Origin: an uncultured Clostridium sp. | Lineage (GTDB): Bacteria > Bacillota > Clostridia > TANB77 > CAG-508 | Assembly: GCA_947428535.1 (NCBI GenBank) | Contig: CANEMG010000043.1 | Location: 1-7,454, forward strand | DNA: 7,454 bases | Direction of reading: 5' to 3' | Shown here: positions 1 to 6,244 of the stretch, one piece after another | Layout of the letters: every line of letters begins with the position of its first letter | Numbering within the stretch: the first letter of the stretch is position 1 | The notes under the pieces: generated by a model | The model's input: only the letters and a program-made list of their open reading frames with translations | Told to the model about the DNA's origin: nothing | Databases searched by the model: none | Translations under genes and position numbers: made by a program

Positions 1-876
1 GTAGATATTGATTTTACAAGGGAAGATATTACAAAAATAATAACATTTTTTATATTTATATATACATCAATACATCTAGGTAGATTAATATTCAAATATA
101 TAAGAGATTTTCTGATAAATGAAGTCATATGTGGAATTTTAAGAGATATAAGAAAAAAGTTATTTGATAAGATATTGAATTTCAAGATGATTACATTTAA
201 TAAGTATAATTCTTCTGAATTGTATACTAGATTAACTTCAGATGTAAACAACCTATTTACATTATTTTTTGGATTTTTATATGGTATTTTAAGTAATATA
301 TTATACATAATATTTATGATGATAATGATGTTTACAGCTGGTATTAATATAGCTATTATTGGAGCATTTATTGTTGGCGTAACTTCTATTATTGTATTTA
401 AATTTACAAAAATATTAGGAAAATTAGATAATGAAATTTTAGAAAAGAGAGATATAGAACATAAAGAATTTTCTGAATTATATAATAAAAGTAAATTAAC
501 ATATCTTTTTAAATTACAAAACAAAAATATTTATAAAATGAATTATTTATTTTATTCAGAACTAAAATTAAGGAAAAAGTATATATTTACAGAAAACTTT
601 CCATACTGGATAATAACAATTATTCAGGCAATTGGAATTTATATTATTATATACTACGCTTTAAACATAAATACATCGATATCTTTAGGAAGTATTTATT
701 TAGTTTTATATTATGTTAAAGAGTGTAAAACACCACTTGAAGAAATCTGTAATAAGTTAGAAGAAATACAAACATGCATAAATTCATATAAAAAAATAAA
801 AGTTTTATTAAATGAAACAGGAGAAGAAAATATTGAAGATGGAGACTATATAGAAAATTTAAATCGGAGATATTGA
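1..876 (+). CDS. ABC exporter transmembrane domain, 5'-partial, ends early by frameshift
   Basis: This is the membrane domain of an ABC exporter half-transporter. The frame is already open at base 1, so the start lies outside the window; the first ATG (175) is internal, because residues upstream of it (LRDIRKKLFDKILNF) match the usual cytoplasmic helix that precedes 'f....g.l..Rl..D'. Numbering from base 1, hydrophobic segments lie at about 12-31, 89-112, 114-133, 201-221 and 228-240. RLTSDVNNL and the late CKTPLEEICNKLEEIQ..INSYKKIKVLL stretch are typical of this domain. The product should run straight into the ATPase domain, but the frame ends at TGA 874-876 after an off-frame tail (NRRY), and the expected GDIEF junction lies in frame +2 from 863. 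One extra base in the A/T run at 856-863 explains this. No peptidase or substrate-defining domain is visible, so the cargo is unknown. The family call is firm; whether it is intact in the cell is not. Confidence 0.85.
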   Translation, partial: VDIDFTREDITKIITFFIFIYTSIHLGRLIFKYIRDFLINEVICGILRDIRKKLFDKILNFKMITFNKYNSSELYTRLTSDVNNLFTLFFGFLYGILSNILYIIFMMIMMFTAGINIAIIGAFIVGVTSIIVFKFTKILGKLDNEILEKRDIEHKEFSELYNKSKLTYLFKLQNKNIYKMNYLFYSELKLRKKYIFTENFPYWIITIIQAIGIYIIIYYALNINTSISLGSIYLVLYYVKECKTPLEEICNKLEEIQTCINSYKKIKVLLNETGEENIEDGDYIENLNRRY

Positions 877-892
877 ATTTCGAAATGTATCA

Positions 893-1531
893 ATGAAATA
901 CGATAAAGAAATGATTCTAAAAAATATTTCGTTTGTAATAAAAAGAGGAACAAAAGTTACTATTGCGGGTAAAACAGGTGTGGGAAAGACTACTCTTACA
1001 AATGTATTAATGAAATTATATGATATACAAAGTGGGAAAATATTAATTGGAGATAAAGACATTTCACAAATATCTACTAAATGCTTAAGAGAAAATATTT
1101 CTTATATATCACAAAATCCATTTATATTTGAAGATACAGTAAGAAATAATATAGTATTAGAAAATAGGAATATAACAGATGAACAAATAAATAAGCTAAT
1201 ACATGAAATTGGGGTAGAAAGTTTATTTGATAAATTAAAAGATGGTTTAGATACACAAATTAAACTTTCAAAAATGTCATATGGAGAATTACAAATAATT
1301 TCTTTTATAAGAGCAATTTTACATAAATCAAATTTCTATATATTTGATGAACCTACTTCAAATATTGATTTGCAAACAGAAAAAATGATACAAAATATAA
1401 TAGACAAAATTTCAAAAAACAGTACAGTTATTATAATAGCACATAGAAAATCAACTATTGAAAGTTCAGATAATATAATTTATTTAAAAGATGGACAGGT
1501 TGATAAAGTAGCAAGCAAGGAGAAAATCTAA
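893..1531 (+). CDS. ABC exporter ATP-binding domain (separated from its membrane domain by a frameshift)
   Basis: This is the nucleotide-binding domain that powers the exporter encoded just upstream. Visible motifs (numbered from ATG 893) are Walker A GKTGVGKTTL (26-35), a Q-loop in YISQNPFIFEDTVRNNI (71-87), a divergent signature MSYGE (128-132, normally LSGGQ), Walker B with D-loop YIFDEPTSNID (149-159) and H-loop IIAHRKST (177-184). The homologous frame actually begins at 863, reading IGDIEFRNVS ahead of the ATG, which is the normal linker and A-loop lead-in of a fused exporter. There is no Shine-Dalgarno at a usable distance before 893. The piece is therefore the C-terminal half of one gene rather than a separate gene, unless 893 is used by coupling. 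The C-terminus is complete though short. Its TAA overlaps the next ATG by one base. All catalytic residues are present, so the frame break may be recent or a sequencing or assembly error. Confidence 0.85.
   Translation: MKYDKEMILKNISFVIKRGTKVTIAGKTGVGKTTLTNVLMKLYDIQSGKILIGDKDISQISTKCLRENISYISQNPFIFEDTVRNNIVLENRNITDEQINKLIHEIGVESLFDKLKDGLDTQIKLSKMSYGELQIISFIRAILHKSNFYIFDEPTSNIDLQTEKMIQNIIDKISKNSTVIIIAHRKSTIESSDNIIYLKDGQVDKVASKEKI
1517..1522 (+). promoter_or_regulatory. Ribosome binding site for the MurF-like gene
   Basis: AAGGAG lies inside the last codons of the ATPase gene, 8 nt before ATG 1531. The stop and start overlap as TAATG, so translation of the ligase is probably coupled to that of the exporter. 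Confidence 0.75.
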
Positions 1532-2949
1532 TGTTTGAAATAAGAAAAATAAAAGAGATAACTAATGCAAGTATAATAAATGGAAATGAAAATACAAATA
1601 TAGAGAAATTTAATATAAGTTATAAAAATCATAATAAAGATGACTTTTATATTCCAATATTTTGGAGAGAAGATAGGCACAAATACATAATTGAAGCAGT
1701 AAAAGCCAATGCGATTGGATATATAATTAGCAGTCAGTATGATGAGAAAGATAAAATAATACAAGAAAGCATTGAGATAAATCCTAATATAATAATATTA
1801 CAAGTAGAAGATGTTAATGAAGCAATATATAAGTTGGCAGAGTATAAAAGAAGAGAGAATATAAATATTCCTGTAATTGCAGTGACTGGGAGTGTAGGAA
1901 AAACCAGTACTACTGAAATGATATCAAGCATACTTAAAGAACAAAAGAAAGTTTTATCTGATAAAGGAAACAATAATACTAAACCATTATTGTCTTGGCT
2001 TATGTTAGATATAGAAGATTATGAAATATCAGTATTAGAAGCGGGAATTGCGAGAAAAAATACTATGGAACCTATTTCTGAATTGTTGATTCCTTCAATA
2101 GTTATTATTAACAATATAGGGACTGCACATATAGAAAATTTTGGTAGTAAAGAAAGTATTTTAGAAGAAAAATTAAAACTTACTACTAATATGAAAGATG
2201 ACAAGATTGTATTCCTAAATGATGATGATAATATATTGAAAACAGTAGAATTAGATAGCACATATAATATAAAAAAATATAGTTTAAAAGAGGCAAGAAA
2301 TATAAAGCAATATGAAGACTTTATTAGTTTTGAAACTTTAGTGTATGGTAAAAATTCAAAATTTAATATAAAGGCATATGGAGAGCATAATGTTTTAAAT
2401 GCTATTTGTGCAATTAAAGTTGCAGAGGTTTTAAATATAAAAAAGGAAAATATTAAAAACGGAATAAACAATTATAAAAATGTTGATAAAAGGTTTAATG
2501 TTATAAAGAAAAATAATTATATTATAATTGATGATACGTATAATGCAAGTTTAGATTCTATGAAAGCAGGGTTAAATAGTTCAACTCAAATACAAGGATG
2601 CAAAAGAAAAATAGCAATATTGGGTGAAATGTTAGAATTAGGAGATTATTCAAAAGAGTTACATAGGCAAGTGGGAGAAAATTTTAAAAATGTTGATTTT
2701 GATATACTTTTAACTCAAGGAGAAAATACGCAATATTTATGTGATAGTGCAAAAAAGTATATGAAAAATAAAATAGTTATAAATTTTGAAGAACAGGAAC
2801 AATTGATAAATTATATTTTACAGGAAATGCAAAATGGAGATTTAATTTATTTAAAAGCATCAAGAAAAATGAAATTTGATGTAATTGTTGATAGATTATT
2901 AAAAGAAATAGACAATAATTTACGATATAAATATGTTAAAATTAAATAA
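1531..2949 (+). CDS. MurF-type Mur ligase (UDP-MurNAc-tripeptide--D-Ala-D-Ala ligase family)
   Basis: This is an ATP-dependent amide ligase of the Mur family, cytoplasmic, 472 aa, close to the usual MurF length. The N-terminal domain keeps the MurF-like DDFYIPIF..ED.H pattern (37-50). The central ATPase domain has TGSVGKTSTTEM (119-130), LEAG (169-172), NIGTAHIENFGS (195-206) and K214 near the place of the carbamylated lysine. The C-terminal domain has GEHNVLNA (284-291), DDTYNASLDSM (334-344), LGEMLELGDYS...H (364-378) and KASRKMKFD (442-450). These match MurF better than MurC/D/E, folylpolyglutamate synthase or CapB. It differs from canonical MurF at two places: the NxNNxxG loop is shortened to GNNNTKP (146-152), and the glycine-rich segment after LEAG is replaced by IARKNTME. 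No cell-wall gene is adjacent and it is coupled to an ABC exporter. It may therefore be an accessory paralog using a different acceptor or amino donor. The family call is firm; the substrate is not. Confidence 0.85.
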   Translation: MFEIRKIKEITNASIINGNENTNIEKFNISYKNHNKDDFYIPIFWREDRHKYIIEAVKANAIGYIISSQYDEKDKIIQESIEINPNIIILQVEDVNEAIYKLAEYKRRENINIPVIAVTGSVGKTSTTEMISSILKEQKKVLSDKGNNNTKPLLSWLMLDIEDYEISVLEAGIARKNTMEPISELLIPSIVIINNIGTAHIENFGSKESILEEKLKLTTNMKDDKIVFLNDDDNILKTVELDSTYNIKKYSLKEARNIKQYEDFISFETLVYGKNSKFNIKAYGEHNVLNAICAIKVAEVLNIKKENIKNGINNYKNVDKRFNVIKKNNYIIIDDTYNASLDSMKAGLNSSTQIQGCKRKIAILGEMLELGDYSKELHRQVGENFKNVDFDILLTQGENTQYLCDSAKKYMKNKIVINFEEQEQLINYILQEMQNGDLIYLKASRKMKFDVIVDRLLKEIDNNLRYKYVKIK

Positions 2950-2964
2950 TAGGAAAATAATGAA

Positions 2965-3519
2965 ATGAAAAAAGATAAGTTTTTAATATTGGCATATATG
3001 GGAACAGGAAAAACAGAACTTGAACGTAGATATAATAATGTAATAGATTTAGACTTTCAAGATTATAAGTATGTTTATGATGAATCAATAAGACATTTAC
3101 CATTAGAACAAAGAAAAGGTCAAACTTCATTAAGAACCGAAAATTCAAGATATCCTAATAACTTTATTAATGAGGTTATATCAGAGCTTGAAAAAGATAG
3201 AATAGTATTAGTTCCTTTTATAGATCATGTTGTTGGTGCAATTGATAGTGATACTTTTAAAAGAAATGCAGAACAAACTAGAGTTATTTTAGTTTTTCCG
3301 GGTTCTGATAATTTGGAAGAATATGTAGAAAGGTTTAAAAGAAGAGGTAATGGTGAAGAATTTATACAAAGGAGAGGAAAAGAATTTCCAGATTTAGTTA
3401 AATTGTTTGAAGAATCTGATTATGAAAAAATATTAATCAAACCAAAACAATTTTTATCACAAGCACTTATTGAGTATGGAATAAATTTAGGAGAGAAGGA
3501 GAAAGGCCATGGAAACTAG
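2965..3519 (+). CDS. P-loop nucleotide/nucleoside-kinase-like protein
   Basis: This is a 184-aa cytoplasmic P-loop protein, most like the small (deoxy)nucleotide or nucleoside kinases found in phages and Firmicutes. Walker A is AYMGTGKTEL (10-19), with Ala in place of the usual first Gly. VIDLDFQDY (26-34) is placed like the strand and acidic substrate-contact region after the P-loop. RIVLVPF (79-85) and RVILVFPG (106-113) are core beta strands, and ERFKRRGNGEEFIQRRG (122-138) is a basic stretch that resembles the Arg-rich lid of nucleotide kinases. The start at 2965 has AGGA 10 nt upstream; a competing ATG at 2960 opens only a two-codon frame. It sits 15 nt after the ligase gene and overlaps the HD gene by 11 nt, suggesting a shared operon and possibly joint action on a nucleotide. 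The substrate cannot be read from the sequence, and it may phosphorylate something other than a nucleotide. Confidence 0.6.
   Translation: MKKDKFLILAYMGTGKTELERRYNNVIDLDFQDYKYVYDESIRHLPLEQRKGQTSLRTENSRYPNNFINEVISELEKDRIVLVPFIDHVVGAIDSDTFKRNAEQTRVILVFPGSDNLEEYVERFKRRGNGEEFIQRRGKEFPDLVKLFEESDYEKILIKPKQFLSQALIEYGINLGEKEKGHGN
3496..3501 (+). promoter_or_regulatory. Ribosome binding site for the HD-domain gene
   Basis: AAGGAG lies within the end of the kinase-like gene, 7 nt before ATG 3509. It settles the start of the HD gene at an 11-nt overlap and points to coupled translation of the pair. Confidence 0.75.
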
Positions 3520-4093
3520 TATTGTAGATAGCATTAAAGAAGAATTAATTAAAAGATGCAATATATATAATGAAAAATATCATTATGATTTTTGGAATGA
3601 TCATATAAAATATGTTGTAAAAAATGCAGTAGAATTAGCTAAAGAATATGAAGCTGATGCCCAAATTGTGGAGCTTGGAGCATTACTACACGATATAGCA
3701 ATGCCATCAGAATTGGGACCTAGAGAAGAACATAATGTTTATGGAGTTAAAATTGCAGAAGAATTATTAACAAAATTAAATTATCCAGAAGACAGAAAAG
3801 AAAAAGTTAAAGAATGTGTGCTTAGACATAGAGGTAGTAAAGATTTGCCAAGAAATACAGTAGAAGAGCAATGTGTAGCAGATGCAGATGTAATTGCTCA
3901 TTTCGATTGTATTCCTTCTTTATTTCATTTAGCATTTGGTAAAAATGAAATGAATTTATCAATTAGTGATGGTGAAGAGTTTGTAAAGAAAAAATTGGAG
4001 AAAGATTATAATAAATTAAGTTCTAGAACAAGAGAGAAGTTAAAAGATAGATATGAAAATATGATGAAAGTATTATTTATATCTGATAAATAA
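3509..4093 (+). CDS. HD-domain metal-dependent phosphohydrolase
   Basis: This is a 194-aa cytoplasmic protein of the HD superfamily, whose members hydrolyse phosphate esters of nucleotides and related molecules using bound divalent metal. The metal ligands are visible: H32 (NDHIKYV), H61-D62 (ALLHDIA), H75 (EEHNVYG), H107 (VLRHRGS) and D125/D127 (ADADVIAHFD). This is the pattern of stand-alone YedJ-like or uncharacterised HD proteins. There is no ACT, RelA or TGS domain, so it is not a (p)ppGpp synthetase, and no HD-GYP signature. The C-terminal 40 residues are highly charged and helical. It overlaps the kinase-like gene and is followed after 25 nt by a histidine phosphatase, forming a compact phosphate-chemistry block. 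The actual substrate (nucleotide, sugar phosphate or other ester) is unknown. Confidence 0.85.
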   Translation: METSIVDSIKEELIKRCNIYNEKYHYDFWNDHIKYVVKNAVELAKEYEADAQIVELGALLHDIAMPSELGPREEHNVYGVKIAEELLTKLNYPEDRKEKVKECVLRHRGSKDLPRNTVEEQCVADADVIAHFDCIPSLFHLAFGKNEMNLSISDGEEFVKKKLEKDYNKLSSRTREKLKDRYENMMKVLFISDK

Positions 4094-4118
4094 TTATTAT
4101 AAAAGATAGGAGTATAAT

Positions 4119-4730
4119 ATGAAAATTTATTTAATAAGACATAGTGAGTCAATAGATGATATAGAAGATTGCTATGGTGGAATTGCTGATTTTGATTTAA
4201 GTGAAAACGGCAAAAATAAAGTAAAAAATTATCAAGAAAAAATAAATAATTATGGTATAGAAAAAATGTATACAAGTCCATATAAGAGAGCAAACCAAAC
4301 AGCACAGATACTAAATGAAAATATAAAAGTAGAAATGAAAGTAGTGGATGATATAAGAGAGTTAAATCAATATGGAATTATGTCAGGAGTTAATAGAGAA
4401 CGTGCAAAAGAAATATTTTCATATGTGCTTGAAAAAGAAGAATACAAGAATTTTGGGTATTATTTAGGAACTACATTTTTAGGTGGGGAAGATATAAAAG
4501 AATTTGATAACAGAGTAAAAAAAGCAATTAGTTTTATATTAGAAGATAGTAAAGAATTAGATTGTATAGCAATAATTACACATGGAGGAGTATATAGAAG
4601 CATATTTAAAAATATATTAGATATAGATAAGAAAATAATAGGATTAGAAGATTTAGCAACTACTAGTTTGGATTATACTAATGAAAAGTTTACAATAATA
4701 GATACTGATGGAATAGAATTAGAAAAATAA
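4119..4730 (+). CDS. Histidine phosphatase family protein (phosphoglycerate-mutase superfamily)
   Basis: This is a 203-aa cytoplasmic phosphatase that works through a phosphohistidine intermediate. The catalytic core is complete: the RHSE motif at 7-10 (H8 nucleophile), YTSPYKRANQTAQIL at 51-65 (R57 phosphate contact), E81 as likely proton donor, GGEDIKEFDNRV at 122-133 and ITHGGVYRSI at 153-162 (H155). Length and motifs fit the CobC/GpmB-like phosphatase branch rather than true glycolytic 2,3-bisphosphoglycerate-dependent mutase, which is longer. The CobC branch includes alpha-ribazole phosphatase, but no cobalamin gene is nearby, so that specific role is not supported. AGGAG at 4108-4112 lies 6 nt before the ATG. 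It is the last gene before a 97-nt gap, so it may end the first transcription segment, though no terminator is seen. Confidence 0.88.
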   Translation: MKIYLIRHSESIDDIEDCYGGIADFDLSENGKNKVKNYQEKINNYGIEKMYTSPYKRANQTAQILNENIKVEMKVVDDIRELNQYGIMSGVNRERAKEIFSYVLEKEEYKNFGYYLGTTFLGGEDIKEFDNRVKKAISFILEDSKELDCIAIITHGGVYRSIFKNILDIDKKIIGLEDLATTSLDYTNEKFTIIDTDGIELEK

Positions 4731-4765
4731 GTTTAAAAAAAGGACTATGAAATTTTTGTTAGTTA

Positions 4766-4774
4766 TGATATAAA
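4766..4774 (+). promoter_or_regulatory. Possible extended -10 promoter ahead of the HAD phosphatase gene
   Basis: TGATATAAA matches an extended -10 element (TGnTATAAT with one mismatch) and would give a leader of roughly 45 nt before ATG 4828. The -35 region is poor (TATGAA at 4746-4751). It lies in the longest gap of the window (4731-4827), which otherwise holds only AT-rich sequence and a weak inverted repeat, TTAGTT 4759-4764 with AACTAA 4782-4787, lacking a T-run. In DNA this AT-rich such matches arise easily by chance. Confidence 0.3.
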
Positions 4775-4827
4775 TAATTAAAACTAAAGATATTTATATA
4801 TGCAGAAGAAAATGAGGAGAAAAATAA

Positions 4828-5841
4828 ATGGAAGAGATTAAAAGAGCAATTATTTTAGATATGGATGAAACATTAGAAAAAGGAGTATTTTGTGGAGATT
4901 CCAATCAGATAATGACTTTAAGACCAAATTTAGATAAATTGATAGAAAAATTAAAAGAAGCTAAAGAGAATGGGATTGATATTGTTTTATGTACAACAGC
5001 TAAACAACCATGGGTAGAAAGATTTTTAGAATTAAAACCAGAATTTAGAGATGTATTTGACAGAATGTTAACTCGTGATAATGAAGAGGAATGGAAATAT
5101 TTTAGTGAGGAAGATTACCCAATAGAGTATGAAGCACAAAGAAAAGATGTAAATATAGGATATAGTAAACCAGTAACTACTTTTGGGTATGATTCAATTT
5201 TGTTTATAGATGATAATAGAACAGAAGGAGAAAGGTTACAAAGTTTGTTTGATATGGGGCAAGAAAAATTAGTAGCAGATGTAACTTTTTTCACAGGATA
5301 TGGATATTATCCACCAAGTGTATCTAAAATTTTTCAATTTACAGAGGCAGCAAAAAGAGATGATGAATTAGCTAGAATAGTTCCTGAATATTTACAAACT
5401 TTACGTGATGAAAATGGTTCTCTAATTATGTGTACAGCTATAGATGATTTCATGAAGAAGGAATATGAACCAGGGTTAACTTTTGCAGATGAAATATATG
5501 AAGAAGAATATAAAAGATATAAAAAAACAACAGATGGATTATTTGGAGAAATTGAATGTAAGATGTATGATTTAGAAGATAGATTAAAAATTGATTTTTT
5601 AAATTTATTACTTAAGGATGATGAAGTTAAAGCAGAATATGAAAACTTCCATAAATCTGATAAAAAATATCCTTTTGAAGGAATAGAATTGCCAGTTATT
5701 AAAGAAGGCAATAGAGAAAAATTAGAAGATTTAGTAGAAACTGCAATAGAAAAACATGAAAAATTAAGTGATGCTAAAAAATTATTAGAAGAATACAAGG
5801 AGCAATCTTCAAAAGATGATAGAACATCAGAAAAAGAATAA
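4828..5841 (+). CDS. FCP1/NIF-like HAD-superfamily phosphatase with long acidic C-terminal extension
   Basis: This is a 337-aa HAD-superfamily protein. The N-terminal half carries the catalytic motifs: IILDMDETLE (8-17; D11 nucleophile, D13 acid/base), LRPNLDKLIEKL (31-42) and IVLCTTAKQPWV (52-63; T56/T57), the candidate motif III K114, and ILFIDDN (124-130; D128-D129). DxDET plus RP...L and TTA is the layout of the NLI-interacting-factor/FCP1 group, but many bacterial HAD proteins share it and the substrate may be a small molecule. From about residue 175 onward there is no motif I recognise: an acidic, Tyr-rich, helical stretch (220-270), then a charged tail predicted by eye to be coiled (300-327) ending SSKDDRTSEKE. 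The extension roughly doubles a minimal HAD domain and may bind a partner. GAGGAG at 4814-4819 sets the start. The next gene follows after 20 nt. Confidence 0.75.
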   Translation: MEEIKRAIILDMDETLEKGVFCGDSNQIMTLRPNLDKLIEKLKEAKENGIDIVLCTTAKQPWVERFLELKPEFRDVFDRMLTRDNEEEWKYFSEEDYPIEYEAQRKDVNIGYSKPVTTFGYDSILFIDDNRTEGERLQSLFDMGQEKLVADVTFFTGYGYYPPSVSKIFQFTEAAKRDDELARIVPEYLQTLRDENGSLIMCTAIDDFMKKEYEPGLTFADEIYEEEYKRYKKTTDGLFGEIECKMYDLEDRLKIDFLNLLLKDDEVKAEYENFHKSDKKYPFEGIELPVIKEGNREKLEDLVETAIEKHEKLSDAKKLLEEYKEQSSKDDRTSEKE

Positions 5842-5861
5842 AATGTTTACAGGAGATAAAA

Positions 5862-6221
5862 ATGAGTAAAGAATTAATAAAAACAGATACTGTCTGGTAT
5901 AAAATCAAAAGATTTTTTAAAGGAATTTTTTCTAAAGAATATAAAAATGAAAATAGTTCTATTGAAAAAAAATATATTGAAGAATCAAATTTTGATAATA
6001 ATTTCATCGAAAGTATATCTTTGGATAAAAATGTTGAAGCAGAAATAAAGAAAAGAAATTTAGCAAATAATCTTATGAATAAAAAAGTTAATATAGAAAG
6101 TTTATCAGAATATCAAGTAGCAGAAATGATTTCATATTTTGAAAAATATATTAGCAGCATGGATAAGCAATTAACTGAAATAAAAGAAGATATTATAAAA
6201 ATAAAAAATGACAATATTTAG
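5862..6221 (+). CDS. Small unrecognised protein: amphipathic N-terminus, coiled-coil C-terminus
   Basis: I do not recognise this 119-aa protein and assign no function. Residues 11-27 (VWYKIKRFFKGIFSKEY) form a cationic, aromatic amphipathic segment that could lie on a membrane or dock on a partner; it is too polar for a transmembrane helix. Residues 28-60 are Asn/Ser/Glu-rich and probably disordered. Residues 80-117 (from LSEYQVAEM to DIIKIKN) show regular spacing of hydrophobics expected for a helical hairpin or coiled coil. There is no signal peptide, Cys pair or catalytic motif. The start is well supported by AGGAG 5851-5855, 6 nt before the ATG, and the gene sits between two enzymes with gaps of 20 and 23 nt, so it is almost certainly expressed with them. 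The layout suggests an adaptor or membrane-tethering role, but that is only inference. Confidence 0.7.
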   Translation: MSKELIKTDTVWYKIKRFFKGIFSKEYKNENSSIEKKYIEESNFDNNFIESISLDKNVEAEIKKRNLANNLMNKKVNIESLSEYQVAEMISYFEKYISSMDKQLTEIKEDIIKIKNDNI

Positions 6222-6244
6222 AGCCAAAAGGTATAGGAGGAAAA

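Noticed and set aside
855..861. A AAT TTA, an in-phase X XXY YYZ slippery heptamer that could drive -1 frameshifting in the ABC gene
   Set aside because: A -1 shift enters frame 3, which stops within about a dozen codons (..ATG TAT CAA TGA). The ATPase domain lies in frame 2, needing +1 or -2.
874..912. TGA read as tryptophan (code 4), extending the membrane-domain frame
   Set aside because: Reading through gives a short non-homologous tail ending at TAA, not the ATPase domain, and Trp codons elsewhere in the window are TGG.
859..2471. Minus-strand open frames at 859-1062, 1528-1764, 1734-1973 and 2019-2471
   Set aside because: They are antisense to clearly conserved ABC and Mur-ligase coding sequence, and their translations are low-complexity hydrophobic strings typical of AT-rich shadows.
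4119..4730. Assignment of the histidine phosphatase as CobC (alpha-ribazole phosphatase)
   Set aside because: The motifs fit the wider branch but no cobalamin gene is in the window, so only the family name is supported.
2942..6007. Minus-strand open frames at 2942-3148, 4006-4305, 5334-5798 and 5774-6007
   Set aside because: They are antisense shadows of the kinase, HD/phosphatase, HAD and small-protein genes and show no motif of their own.
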